NCBI RefSeq assembly: GCF_017255185.1
Contig: NZ_JAFKCZ010000011.1
Span: 1 to 64,000, forward strand
Reading direction: 5' to 3'
Origin: Parahaliea mediterranea
GTDB taxonomy: Bacteria > Pseudomonadota > Gammaproteobacteria > Pseudomonadales > Halieaceae
DNA length: 64,000 bases
Shown here: positions 8,978 through 17,793 of the stretch, piece by piece
How positions within the stretch are numbered: the stretch's first letter is position 1
Layout: each line of letters starts with the position of its first letter
Notes under the pieces: model-generated
What the model was told of the DNA's origin: nothing
Databases searched by the model: none
Seen by the model: only the letters and a program-made list of their open reading frames with translations
Program-made: the position numbers and the translations under genes

Positions 8978-9273
8978 AACAACACCGGCGCCTCATCCGC
9001 GGCATCACCGCCTTCGTCACCACGGCCTATATCCTGATCGTCTCCGGCATTGCCGGGGGCGGTCACTCCGGCTCGCCCGGCTTTATCAGTGATATCGCGC
9101 GGGCATTGCCAACGGGCTCCGGAAGTATTGAATACGCGATTTATGTAGCGGTGTTGCCGGCGGTGGTGTTGTGGGTGGTGGTGTTGCGGGTGACGCGGTT
9201 GAGTCAGGAGGAGAAGGACATTGAAGACTTTAAACGTCGCTATGAGCGTGATGACCGAAATACAGGTCCCTGA
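8974..9273 (+). CDS. Small two-span membrane protein
   Basis: A 99-residue protein of unknown function. A hydrophobic stretch near the N terminus (about residues 8-28) and a second one (about 52-72) suggest two membrane spans, followed by a charged tail (RLSQEEKDIEDFKRRYERDD) likely in the cytoplasm. Its ATG overlaps the stop of the serine hydrolase in ATGA, so the two genes are translationally coupled. The function may be linked to the hydrolase, but nothing in the sequence says how. Confidence 0.65.
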   Translation: MKQHRRLIRGITAFVTTAYILIVSGIAGGGHSGSPGFISDIARALPTGSGSIEYAIYVAVLPAVVLWVVVLRVTRLSQEEKDIEDFKRRYERDDRNTGP

Positions 9274-9405
9274 CTGCCAAGGGCTTTATACTAAGGATCA
9301 TCTGATTAATTGCCGATGAACAGCGGACCGATCCAGTATCTTCCACTTCCCATCATTTCTGGGGCGGTCGGGTAGCCCCGGGGATTGCTCCACCGGGGCT
9401 CCCAC

Positions 9406-9439
9406 AGATCCGGACGTGCGGAACTCCCGCATCCGGCTC
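9406..9439 (-). ncRNA. Group II intron domain V
   Basis: A 34-nt hairpin with arms GAGCCGGATGCGG and CCGCACGTCCGGATCT that matches the conserved catalytic domain V of bacterial group II introns. It sits directly downstream of the maturase stop codon and upstream of domain VI. Confidence 0.92.
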
Positions 9440-9445
9440 CTCGAG

Positions 9446-10789
9446 TTAAGATGATGACTGGGATGGGTACGCACTGTGTATTACCCTCGCTGGTGGTAGT
9501 GGATACCGTTTGAGGAAAGTCTTAAAACGACTCCAGAGCAGCTTTGCGCGAGCACTACGCCGTGCAAGCCAGTTGCGCCAGATACGTTCCACCGCGTGCC
9601 GGAAGCGAACGAGAGTCCGCCCGTTTCCCGTGATGCCATAGTAGGCATAATGCCCGCGGAGCTTTCGACTCAGTTGAGTATGCTGCCATAGCACAGGTTC
9701 GTGCCGATAGCGACGACACCACTGTTTGATCGTCACCAGTGCGCGGCTCAACCGGTTCTTCGCCGTTTTGCGTTTCACCGCCCATCCACCCTTGCGGGTA
9801 CGCGCCCAGAAGTGGGTAAAGCCCAAGAAGTCGAACGACCGTGAGTTGCCCGGTCCACCACGAGGGTGATCCGGCCCCCCGGGCCGCTTGAACTTGATCA
9901 GCCGCGTCTTTTCAGGATGTAATTTGAGGCCGAACTTCGCAAAGCGCTTCTCCAGCACCGCGTATACGCGCCGGGCATCGTCCTCCCGGGCAAATCCCAA
10001 CACCGCGTCATCCGCAAAGCGGACAACGAACCCGTGGCTCTTCAGACGCGGTAGAACGTCTTCTTCAAACCACTGATCGAGCACCTCGTGCAGGTAGATA
10101 TTCGCCAGTAATGGCGATATCACCCCGCCCTGAGGTGTCCCCCGTGCCGGGCGGCTCAACCGGCCATCTTCCATGACACCCGCGTTGAGCCATTTGCCGA
10201 TAATGCGACGGACGACACCGTCTCCCACCCGACGAGCCACCAGGGTTTGCAGAGTCTTATGGTCCACATGATCGAAGAAGCTTTCGATATCCAACTCAAT
10301 CAGCCAGCCGTTGGGGTGCCCCATTGTTCCCCGCCACACCGCCTCCAGCGCTTGGTGCGCCGAGCGTCCGGGGCGGAAACCGTAGGATGCGTCCGAGAAC
10401 TGGACTTCGTAGATTGGCTCCAGCAGCATGACCACTGCCCGCTGGAGGATCTTGTCTTCCAACGTGGGAATGCCGATGGGGCGACGGCGCTTGCCGTCAG
10501 CTTTGGGGATGTAGACCCGCTTGACCGGCGGCGCTCGATAGCGACCCGATTTGAACCGCTCCAGCAGGGCTGACAGGTTCTCCTCCAGACGTTGCTCGTA
10601 GTCGCTCGCCGTTTGGCCGTCGACGCCGCTGGCCCCATCTTTTCGCGTCCGCCGGTACGCTTCGCGTAGCCAGGCAAGATCGATGAAGTGCGCCAGTGTC
10701 GTCAGCGTGCCCTCTGCTCGCTCTGTTGCTCGCTGTGTCAGCTCAAGTTGTTTCGTTGAGATGGTCATTGGACCCGGTGTTCCAGCCAT
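9446..10789 (-). CDS. ltrA: Group II intron reverse transcriptase/maturase
   Basis: A 447-residue RT/maturase. RT motifs are clear: the finger block RRPIGIPTLEDKILQRAV, SYGFRPGRSAHQAL, GTPQGGVISPLLANIYLHEVLD, and the catalytic site as FADD (RFADDAVLGF) in place of YADD. The maturase (X) domain occupies about the last 130 residues and ends in a basic RFKTFLKRYPLPPAR. No HNH endonuclease domain follows. I chose the ATG at 10789 because AAGGAGG lies 5 nt upstream; the frame is open further to a GTG at 10807. It promotes splicing and retrohoming of the intron that carries it. Confidence 0.95.
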   Translation of the reverse strand: MAGTPGPMTISTKQLELTQRATERAEGTLTTLAHFIDLAWLREAYRRTRKDGASGVDGQTASDYEQRLEENLSALLERFKSGRYRAPPVKRVYIPKADGKRRRPIGIPTLEDKILQRAVVMLLEPIYEVQFSDASYGFRPGRSAHQALEAVWRGTMGHPNGWLIELDIESFFDHVDHKTLQTLVARRVGDGVVRRIIGKWLNAGVMEDGRLSRPARGTPQGGVISPLLANIYLHEVLDQWFEEDVLPRLKSHGFVVRFADDAVLGFAREDDARRVYAVLEKRFAKFGLKLHPEKTRLIKFKRPGGPDHPRGGPGNSRSFDFLGFTHFWARTRKGGWAVKRKTAKNRLSRALVTIKQWCRRYRHEPVLWQHTQLSRKLRGHYAYYGITGNGRTLVRFRHAVERIWRNWLARRSARAKLLWSRFKTFLKRYPLPPARVIHSAYPSQSSS

Positions 10790-11379
10790 CTTTCCCTCCT
10801 TAAGCACCTTAACCCGATCTTCCCCTTCCCTCCGTAGGCTCCGCTCGGGGTGCGTTCGCCTACTTCCTCGGTACTATGAGAAGACTCCGATTTCTCCTGT
10901 CCCATCCATTCCCTTTGCAGGCAATGTACCCTCGCGTTCGTGTGGTTTGGGATCGAGGCAGCGCCGCACCCGGCACCGCTCGCCTGGACCTTTTACTTAA
11001 GCGGCGCCCGCGCCGCTGTCTTCACGAAGGAGGACGGGAGACCTCCCAGGTTCCTGGGGGACCTCAGTATCACCATGCCCTGCTCTACGACCCCGCCGAG
11101 TGGTCCGTGCCAGGCTGTTGCGGCACCGACCATGCTGCCTTCCGCTCAGAAAACCACGTCGGCCTCGGGATATATCTCCTTTCGGGGCTCAATCACACGG
11201 CCTGGGGACTCCCTGTGTACGCTTCGCAGCCAGGGTCACCCCTGTACCACGCAACACTCGGTTCCGGCTGGTTGCCAACCTTTGCCGGGCAGGTTACCAG
11301 CCTGCCAGGTCCCTCTAAGAGATTTCCGTCATATTGTCCGTTACATAACTTTCCTCTCTTCCAGGCTTTGCCTGGCGCA

Positions 11380-11529
11380 CTTTCCGCGGAGACGTGGGAA
11401 GACGCGCTCGGTGATATCGCGCCGGAGGTGGACGCCGATACCTGCAAGCCCTACTGGACCGGCGAGCATCCGGACTACGGCATGGCGGTGGACGGCCTGC
11501 TAAAACGACGCCAGCCACCACTTTCCTAG
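11380..11529 (+). pseudogene. 3' part of a small reading frame split by the intron
   Basis: Removing the intron joins 9366 to 11381 and gives one open frame of about 70 codons on the plus strand, ending ...HFWGV/SAETWEDALGDI and then through PYWTGEHPDY to the TAG at 11527. The right-hand part has codon use like genuine genes. The frame has an in-frame TGA at 9303 and no ATG or GTG near it, so either the start is an unusual codon or the 5' part was lost earlier. No family is recognised. The intron lies on the opposite strand, so splicing would not repair this gene's own transcript. Confidence 0.4.
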
Positions 11530-11530
11530 T

Positions 11531-11556
11531 ACTCAACAAAAGTGGCAAAGTTGAGT
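11531..11556. promoter_or_regulatory. Inverted repeat upstream of the reductase gene
   Basis: ACTCAAC (11531-11537) and GTTGAGT (11550-11556) form a perfect 7-bp inverted repeat with a 12-bp spacer, in an AT-richer stretch about 40 bp before the start codon of the next gene. It could be an operator or a weak stem-loop. Confidence 0.4.
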
Positions 11557-11594
11557 TTAAGCAAGAAAAGGCAGTAATGGCCAGGAGCGCCATG

Positions 11595-12674
11595 ATGAGT
11601 GAGAAGAATGAGCCGTCCGATCAAACTCCTTGGATGATCTACGGTGCCTACGGCTACACCGGGGAACTCATTGCCCGGGAGGCGGTGCGCCGCGGGCTCA
11701 ATCCCGTTCTCGCGGGGCGCAACCTTGTAAAGACACAGGCATTGGCGGGCGAACTCGGCCTCGAAGCCGTGGGGTTTAGCCTGGACAACGTGGAACAGGC
11801 CGCCCGGCACCTCCAGGGCGTTTCCCTGGTGTTGAACTGCGCGGGCCCCTTTTCCGCCACCGCCGAGCCCATGATGACAGCCTGTATCGCGGCACGGGCG
11901 CACTATCTGGATATCACCGGGGAAATCGCCGTTTTTGAACTGGCCCAATCATTGAACGGCGAGGCCAGTGCAGCCGGCGTCGTGCTCTGCCCGGGCGTGG
12001 GTTTCGACGTGATTCCCACCGACTGCGTGGCGGCCGCACTGAAAGCCGCCCTCCCCGATGCCACTCACCTGGCACTGGGCTTTGACTCGCGCTCCGGATT
12101 TTCTCCCGGCACCGCAAAAACCTCTGTGGAAGGGCTGGCGCAGGGTGGCAAGGTGCGCCGCGATGGCAAGCTCGAAACAGTGCCACTGGCCTACCGGGTT
12201 CGCCGCATCGACTTCGGCGACGGGGAAAAGGATGCCATGACCATTCCCTGGGGAGACGTATCCACCGCCTACCACAGCACCGGCATACCCAATATCGAAG
12301 TGTTTATTCCCGGTACTCCGCGCTTGATCACCAGTGCCAGGCGCGCCAACTACATCCGTCCACTACTGGGTATCCAACCGGTGCAAAAGCTGATCAAGGC
12401 GCATATCGCCAGGACCGTTAATGGGCCCGACAGGGAACAGCGCGAGAAAATGCCGAGCTTTGTCTGGGGTGAAGCCACCAATGCGCGGGGCGAAAAGAAA
12501 ACCGCCCGCATCCGAACCGCGAACGGCTATAGCCTGACCGTCACCGGTTCGCTGTACATTGTCGAGCATTTGATAAGAAACCGGCCAGCGGGTGGCGCGT
12601 ACACGCCATCGACGCTGGTTGGCCCCGACTTGGTGAGCCAGCTCCCCGATTCTGGAAACCTCGAGATTACTTAG
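11595..12674 (+). CDS. Saccharopine dehydrogenase-like NAD(P)-binding oxidoreductase (trans-acting enoyl reductase type)
   Basis: A 359-residue protein with an N-terminal Rossmann motif (YGAYGYTGELIAREA, about residues 15-30) and a second domain typical of the saccharopine-dehydrogenase NADP-binding family, including CAGPFS and CPGVGFDVIPTDC. Relatives include the trans-acting enoyl reductase of mycobacterial phthiocerol lipids and many uncharacterised oxidoreductases, so the substrate is unknown. AGGAG at 11583-11587 is 7 nt before the ATG at 11595; an ATG one codon upstream is equally possible. It stands alone between the intron and the PLP decarboxylase gene. Confidence 0.8.
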   Translation: MSEKNEPSDQTPWMIYGAYGYTGELIAREAVRRGLNPVLAGRNLVKTQALAGELGLEAVGFSLDNVEQAARHLQGVSLVLNCAGPFSATAEPMMTACIAARAHYLDITGEIAVFELAQSLNGEASAAGVVLCPGVGFDVIPTDCVAAALKAALPDATHLALGFDSRSGFSPGTAKTSVEGLAQGGKVRRDGKLETVPLAYRVRRIDFGDGEKDAMTIPWGDVSTAYHSTGIPNIEVFIPGTPRLITSARRANYIRPLLGIQPVQKLIKAHIARTVNGPDREQREKMPSFVWGEATNARGEKKTARIRTANGYSLTVTGSLYIVEHLIRNRPAGGAYTPSTLVGPDLVSQLPDSGNLEIT

Positions 12675-12844
12675 AATCCGCAAATCCATGCACTAAGACC
12701 TGTCCATCTCCCAGTACCGAAGACGAACGTCAGTCACCCCGAAAATCTCGACGCCCCCCTATCGCTGAGCCGGTTCGGTTGGCTTTGACGTTGCTCCCGG
12801 CGGCTCCTATGCTCAAAGCTCAGGCACTGTCGGGAGGCCGCACG

Positions 12845-14200
12845 ATGCTGGACCGCCGTAGCTTTCTCCGCTCCACCACCTTGCTCGCGACAAGCTCGGC
12901 GGCGGCACTCTGCCGCCCGGTACTGGCCCGGGCGGAAAGCTCCGCCCCGCCGCCTGTCACCGGCTCGCCGGACGCGGTCCAGGCGCGCTACCTCGACACG
13001 CGCCGCGCCTTCTACCGCGAACACGACCCAAACATCTTCCTGGGCTACCCCGCCAATATGAATACCGTGCCGCCGGGCTTCCTCCAGTGGCGGGAGGAGT
13101 TGCGCAAGGTCGACCTCGGCGTGCGCAACACCAACAATGTCGGCGATCCTTTTCGCGACAACGCCCCGTACACGACTCACCCCCTGGAAGCCGACCTGGT
13201 GCGGCGCTTTGGCGGCCGTTTTGGCTTTCCCGCCGGCGACACCTGGGGCTTTGTTTCCCACAGCGGGACCGACAGCAACATGCACGGCGTCTATATCGGG
13301 CGTACCCTGCTGCACCAGCGCACCGGGGTGGCGCCCAGGATCTACTACACCCCCGAGGCCCACTACTCGATCCAGATCATCCGCGACCTGCTGGGACTGG
13401 AGGAGGTGCTGGTGGCCGCCGGCCCCGACGCCGGCATGGACCTGGCGGACCTGGAGCAAAAGCTGGCCGCGCACGACGACGCCCCGGTGTTGCTGGTGGC
13501 GACGATTGGCACCACGTTCAAGGGCGGCATCGACGACATTGACGGCATCCGCGCGCGCCTGAAAAACCGGCCCGCCTACATCCACCTGGACGCCGCACTG
13601 TTCGGCGGCTACCTGCACGCCACGCCCCATGCCGCCGAATTGCACCAGTACCACACGCAAAACGGCAAACCGGTCAAACGCTACGACTCCATCGCCGTAT
13701 CCTGCCACAAGTTTTTCGGCTTCCCGGCCTGCGCCGGGCTGTTTATCTGCGGCCGCGGGGATTTCGAGGAGTACCGGGGCTACTTCGAGCAGGTACACGA
13801 TCCCGCCTACATCTCCCACGTGCCGGGCACCATCACCTGCTCGCGGGATGCGGTGAAGCCGGCGGAGTTCCACTACTACTGCACCGACGAGGCGCTGGCA
13901 AGGCAGGCCGCCGATGCCGCGCAGGTGCTGGCGGACGCCCGCTACCTGCAGGCGCAAATGCAGAGGCACTTCCCGGACTTGCAACCGCGGATCGCCAATG
14001 CCCGCTCGAACACCGTCTATTTCAACAACACCGTGTCCGAGCCTCTCCGGAAAAAGTGGGTGCTGGCCACCATACCCGGCTCCACCGACAAGGGGCCGTC
14101 CCTCGCCCACGCCGTGGTGATGCCCCACGCCACCCGGAACATCCTCGACCAGTTCCTGGAAGACCTGGAGCGGGACCACAGGAAAACCGCCTCCATTTAG
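12845..14200 (+). CDS. PLP-dependent group II decarboxylase, Tat-exported (histidine decarboxylase-like)
   Basis: A 451-residue protein of the PLP-dependent amino-acid decarboxylase group II family. The Schiff-base lysine is K289 in SCHKFFGFP, the cofactor aspartate lies in IHLDAALFGGYL, and SHSGTDSNMHG matches the phosphate-binding region of histidine decarboxylases. The N terminus MLDRRSFLRSTTLL... ALCRPVLARA is a twin-arginine signal with a hydrophobic core, so the folded, cofactor-loaded enzyme should go to the periplasm. That is unusual for this family. The ATG at 12845 follows a GGGAGG and begins the Tat signal. Substrate unknown; histidine or another amino acid is likely. Confidence 0.82.
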   Translation: MLDRRSFLRSTTLLATSSAAALCRPVLARAESSAPPPVTGSPDAVQARYLDTRRAFYREHDPNIFLGYPANMNTVPPGFLQWREELRKVDLGVRNTNNVGDPFRDNAPYTTHPLEADLVRRFGGRFGFPAGDTWGFVSHSGTDSNMHGVYIGRTLLHQRTGVAPRIYYTPEAHYSIQIIRDLLGLEEVLVAAGPDAGMDLADLEQKLAAHDDAPVLLVATIGTTFKGGIDDIDGIRARLKNRPAYIHLDAALFGGYLHATPHAAELHQYHTQNGKPVKRYDSIAVSCHKFFGFPACAGLFICGRGDFEEYRGYFEQVHDPAYISHVPGTITCSRDAVKPAEFHYYCTDEALARQAADAAQVLADARYLQAQMQRHFPDLQPRIANARSNTVYFNNTVSEPLRKKWVLATIPGSTDKGPSLAHAVVMPHATRNILDQFLEDLERDHRKTASI

Positions 14201-14305
14201 CATCCCGGTTGCATCTGGCGCGCCAGCGGTATAGCTTACGCGCCGGGCACCATACCCCTGTGGTCCCGGGACTGCAGGGGTATGTTGCTTACTAGGGCTG
14301 TACCC

Positions 14306-15616
14306 ATGCAGATTGTGATCGTAGGCGGAGGCGCCGGTGGACTGGAACTCGCGACCAAACTAGGTAAAAAACTGGGCCGCAAGGGCAAGGCGGAGGTGGT
14401 ACTGATCGACCGCAACCACACCCATGTGTGGAAGCCCTTGCTGCACGAGGTGGCCTCTGGCTCCCTCGACGCCGACCTCGACGCGGTGACCTACCGGGCC
14501 CACGGGCACAAACACGGTTTCGAATTCGAGCTGGGCACGCTCAACGGCATTGATCGCGAACGCAAGGTGGTGCAGCTATCCGCCCTGCTGGACGAGGACG
14601 GCCGGGAGGTCCTGCCGGCACGGGAACGGCCCTACGACACGCTGGTGCTGGCCATCGGCTCGGTGTCCAACGACTTCAATGTCTCCGGCGTCGGCGAGCA
14701 CTGTATTTTCCTCGATTCCCCCGTACAGGCGCACCGCTTTCACCGGCGGCTGGTGGACGGCTTTATCCGCCTGAACCAGGCGCTGAAGAGCGGCGACAGC
14801 GTGCACAAACTGCGGGTCGCCATCATCGGCGGCGGCGCCACCGGGGTCGAACTGTCCGCGGAGCTGTACAAGGCGCGGGAGTGGTTCTCCACCTACGGCC
14901 TCACCGCCATCACCCCCCAGCATCTCGACGTGACCCTGGTCGAGGCCGGGCCGCGCCTGTTGCCGGCCTTGAGCGAGCGTATTTCCAGCGGCGCCCGGGA
15001 AGAACTGGAGAAGCTGGGCGTGCGGGTAATGGTGAACACCGCCGTGGTCTCGGCCGGCCCGGAGGGCCTGCAAACCAAGGGCGGGGAAGCCATTGCCGCG
15101 GACCTGATGGTCTGGGCCGCCGGGGTCAAGGCCCCCGACTTCCTGCGGGACATCGAGGGCCTGGAAACCAACCGCGCCAACCAGCTGGTGGTGGAACCCA
15201 CCTTGCAGGTCAAGGGCGACGGCGCGATCTACGCCCTCGGCGACTGCGCCGGCTGTCCGATGACACGCCCGGACGGCAGCGAGGGCTGGGTGCCGCCCCG
15301 GGCCCAGTCCGCCCACCAGATGGCCAGCGCCGTGGCGCACAATATCCTCGCCAGCGCCCGCGGCAAGCCCCTGCAACCCTTCCGCTACAAGGACCTGGGC
15401 TCGCTGGTGTCCCTGAGCGAGTACACCGCCTTCGGCCGCCTGATGGGCGGCCTCGCGCGGGGCGGCATCAACCTGGAGGGCAAGATCGCGCGCCTGGCCT
15501 ACGTGTCCCTGTACCGCATGCACCTGGCGGCGATTCACGGCTGGCCGCGGGCGCTATTGCTTGCGTTGACCGAGAAGATCAATCACTTCGTGCGCCCGCG
15601 GTTCAAGTTGCACTGA
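14306..15616 (+). CDS. ndh: Type II NADH:quinone oxidoreductase (NDH-2)
   Basis: A 436-residue flavoprotein. FAD binding is shown by [16 protein letters not shown] at the N terminus and ALGDCAG near residue 310; NADH binding by [17 protein letters not shown] at about 175-190. The C-terminal 60 residues are amphipathic and basic, as in NDH-2 proteins that sit on the cytoplasmic face of the inner membrane. It transfers electrons from NADH to quinone without proton pumping. The ATG at 14306 was preferred because it is 2 codons before the first beta strand; an ATG at 14282 is possible. Length is very close to E. coli Ndh (434). Confidence 0.88.
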   Translation: MQIVIVGGGAGGLELATKLGKKLGRKGKAEVVLIDRNHTHVWKPLLHEVASGSLDADLDAVTYRAHGHKHGFEFELGTLNGIDRERKVVQLSALLDEDGREVLPARERPYDTLVLAIGSVSNDFNVSGVGEHCIFLDSPVQAHRFHRRLVDGFIRLNQALKSGDSVHKLRVAIIGGGATGVELSAELYKAREWFSTYGLTAITPQHLDVTLVEAGPRLLPALSERISSGAREELEKLGVRVMVNTAVVSAGPEGLQTKGGEAIAADLMVWAAGVKAPDFLRDIEGLETNRANQLVVEPTLQVKGDGAIYALGDCAGCPMTRPDGSEGWVPPRAQSAHQMASAVAHNILASARGKPLQPFRYKDLGSLVSLSEYTAFGRLMGGLARGGINLEGKIARLAYVSLYRMHLAAIHGWPRALLLALTEKINHFVRPRFKLH

Positions 15617-15618
15617 GC

Positions 15619-17766
15619 TCAGCTGAACAGCTCGCCGGCGGCGGCCTTCTCCACCGCGATCGCCGGCGGCTCGAAGCGCTCGCCGTAGGTAGCGGCCAGT
15701 TCGCGACAACGATCGACGAAGCGCTGCGCGCCGTAGGTGTTGACGAACTGGATGAAGCCGCCGGTCCAGGCCGGCGCGCCGATGCCCATGATGGAGCCGA
15801 TGTTGCCATCGTCCACCGTGCGCAATACCCCCTCCTGCAGGCATTTCAGTGACTCGATCACCTGGCGGAACAGCATGCGGTCCTTCATGTCCGACTCCGG
15901 CAGGCTGGCATCGGCCCGGTAGTAGAGATCGAACAGGCCCGGCCAGATGGTCTTGCCGCCATCCGCGGCGTACTCGTAGAAACCGCCGCCGTGGTGGCGA
16001 CCGCCGCGGCCGTGCTCCGCGACCATGGTGTCGACCACCTCGCGGGTCACGCTGGAGTCGCTGTGCGCATCCAGTACGCCCATGGCCTTCCAGGTCTCCT
16101 GGGCCTTGCGGGTCAGTTCCAGGCTCACTTCGTCGTACACCGCCAGCGGCCCCACGGGCATGCCCACGGCCTTGCCCAGGGCGTCGATTTGCGCCGGGTG
16201 GACACCCTCCTTCAGCAGGCGCACGCCTTCGTCCAGATAGGTGCCAAAGGTGCGCGAGGTGAAGAAGCCCAGGGAATCGTTGACCACAATCGGCGTCTTG
16301 CGGATCTGCCGGGCGTAGTCAAAGGCGCGGGCCAGGGTCTCGTCCGAGGTCTTGTCGCCGCAGATGATTTCCACCAGGGGCATCTTGTCCACGGGGGAGA
16401 AGAAGTGGATGCCGATAAAGTTTTCCGGCTTCTTGCTGGCCTCGGCCAGCTGGGTGATCGGCAGGGAGGAGGTATTGGAGCCCCACACGCCGTTCTCCGC
16501 CAGGTAGCCCTCGGTATCCAGGGTGATCTGGTGCTTGAGCTCGATGTTCTCGAACACCGCCTCGACGATCAGGTCGCAGCCTTCAAGGTCGGCGTTGTCG
16601 GCGGTGGGCTTGATCAGCCCCAGCACGCCGGCTTTTTTGTCCTCGCTCATCCGGCCCTTGGCGACGCGCTTGGCCAGCAGGCTTTCGGAGTAGGCCTTGC
16701 CCTTCTGTGCCGCCTCGAGGGAGATATCCTTGAGCACCACCTCAATACCGGCCATGGCCGAAACGTAGGCAATGCCCTGCCCCATCATGCCCGCGCCCAG
16801 CACGCCGACCTTCTTCACCGCTGTGGGCTCGACTGCCCCGGGCCGGCTCGCGCCGCCGTTCAGGCGGTTCATGCCAAAGAAGAACGTGGAGATCATGTTC
16901 TTGGCCACCGGCGTGGTCACCAGGTATGTGAGGCCTCGGGACTCGATGCGCAGGGCGGTGTCGAAGTCTAGCCGCGCGGCCTCCACCGCGCAATCCAGTA
17001 TCTGCTCCGGCGCCGGCAGCAGGCCCCGGGTTTTCTTGCGCAGCATCGCCGGGGCAATGGTGATAAGTTGCGCGACCGCCGGGTGGCTAGCGTTGCCGCC
17101 GGGAATTTTGTGACCCTTGCGGTCCCAGGGCTGAACCGCGGCCTCGGGATTATCCTTCTGCGCCAGAATCCAGGCCTTGGCCGCCGGCACCAGTTCCTCG
17201 CGGGTGGCCACCAACTCGTGCACCAGGCCCTGCTCCCTCGCCGCCGCCGCGGACACCCGGGTGCCCTCCAGCAGGTAGGGCATGGCTTTTTCCAGGCCCA
17301 GCAGGTTGACCATGCGCACCACGCCGCCACCGCCGGGCAGCAGGCCCAGGGTCACCTCGGGCAGGCCCACCTGGACCGACTTGTCGTCCCAGGCCACGCG
17401 GTGGTTACAGGCCAGGCAAATTTCGAAACCGCCGCCCATGGCCGGGCCGTTGATCGCCGCGGCCACCGGCACCGGCAGTTTTTCCAAACGCCGCAACTGT
17501 TCCTTGGTGTCCTCCAGCAAGGCCATGAAGCGATCCTCGTCGCCCTTCTGCACCGACAGCAGGTCGTTGAGGTCGCCACCGGCGAAAAACACCTTCTTGG
17601 CGGAGGCAAAGACCACCCCGGCCAGGCCGGCTTCCTGCTCCAGGCGCTCGACCGTCTCGCCCATCGCGTCGCGGTACTCCTGGTTCATGGCGTTGACCGG
17701 GCCGGTCATGTCCATGGTGATGGTGACGATGCCGTCGGCGTCTTTGTCGTACTTGAATACACTCAT
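15619..17766 (-). CDS. fadJ: Bifunctional enoyl-CoA hydratase / 3-hydroxyacyl-CoA dehydrogenase (FadB/FadJ type)
   Basis: A 715-residue alpha subunit of the fatty-acid oxidation complex. The N-terminal crotonase domain (about 1-190) has both catalytic glutamates, in GGGFEICLA and GLPEVTLG. The dehydrogenase half starts with the NAD motif GVLGAGMMGQGIAYV (about 320-335) and carries HFFSPVDKMPLVEII with the catalytic histidine and NDSLGFFTSR. It performs the hydration and NAD-dependent oxidation steps of beta-oxidation in the cytoplasm. It is 27 bp downstream of the thiolase gene on the same strand and should form the alpha/beta pair with it. The FadJ name is by length (E. coli FadJ 714) and not certain against FadB. 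Confidence 0.92.
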   Translation of the reverse strand: MSVFKYDKDADGIVTITMDMTGPVNAMNQEYRDAMGETVERLEQEAGLAGVVFASAKKVFFAGGDLNDLLSVQKGDEDRFMALLEDTKEQLRRLEKLPVPVAAAINGPAMGGGFEICLACNHRVAWDDKSVQVGLPEVTLGLLPGGGGVVRMVNLLGLEKAMPYLLEGTRVSAAAAREQGLVHELVATREELVPAAKAWILAQKDNPEAAVQPWDRKGHKIPGGNASHPAVAQLITIAPAMLRKKTRGLLPAPEQILDCAVEAARLDFDTALRIESRGLTYLVTTPVAKNMISTFFFGMNRLNGGASRPGAVEPTAVKKVGVLGAGMMGQGIAYVSAMAGIEVVLKDISLEAAQKGKAYSESLLAKRVAKGRMSEDKKAGVLGLIKPTADNADLEGCDLIVEAVFENIELKHQITLDTEGYLAENGVWGSNTSSLPITQLAEASKKPENFIGIHFFSPVDKMPLVEIICGDKTSDETLARAFDYARQIRKTPIVVNDSLGFFTSRTFGTYLDEGVRLLKEGVHPAQIDALGKAVGMPVGPLAVYDEVSLELTRKAQETWKAMGVLDAHSDSSVTREVVDTMVAEHGRGGRHHGGGFYEYAADGGKTIWPGLFDLYYRADASLPESDMKDRMLFRQVIESLKCLQEGVLRTVDDGNIGSIMGIGAPAWTGGFIQFVNTYGAQRFVDRCRELAATYGERFEPPAIAVEKAAAGELFS

Positions 17767-17793
17767 TGTCTGTTCCCTCTGTCTGCCGGCGGG

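Larger units (their letters stand above)
9367..11380 (-). mobile_element. Complete group II intron (2014 nt), antisense insertion
   Basis: The element runs on the minus strand from a 5' end GTGCGCC at 11380 to a 3' end CTACCCGAC at 9367. Domain V is at 9406-9439 (GAGCCGGATG... with the complementary CCGGATCT). Domain VI follows, with a GC-rich stem and an unpaired A at 9373 placed 7 nt from the 3' end, as expected for the branch point. The RT/maturase gene ends 7 nt before domain V. A candidate EBS1 (TTTCTG, plus positions 11147-11152), about 230 nt from the 5' end, can pair with the flanking CGGAAA (IBS1). The ends and internal spacing indicate an intact intron. Confidence 0.9.

Noticed and set aside
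10876-11529. A 217-codon plus-strand frame running from the intron into the right flank
   Set aside because: Its first two thirds lie inside the intron ribozyme; only the last 50 codons, in the flank, look like coding sequence and are described as a remnant.
12779-12844. A 22-codon upstream extension of the PLP decarboxylase
   Set aside because: It would bury the Tat signal inside the protein and lacks a ribosome site as good as that of ATG 12845.
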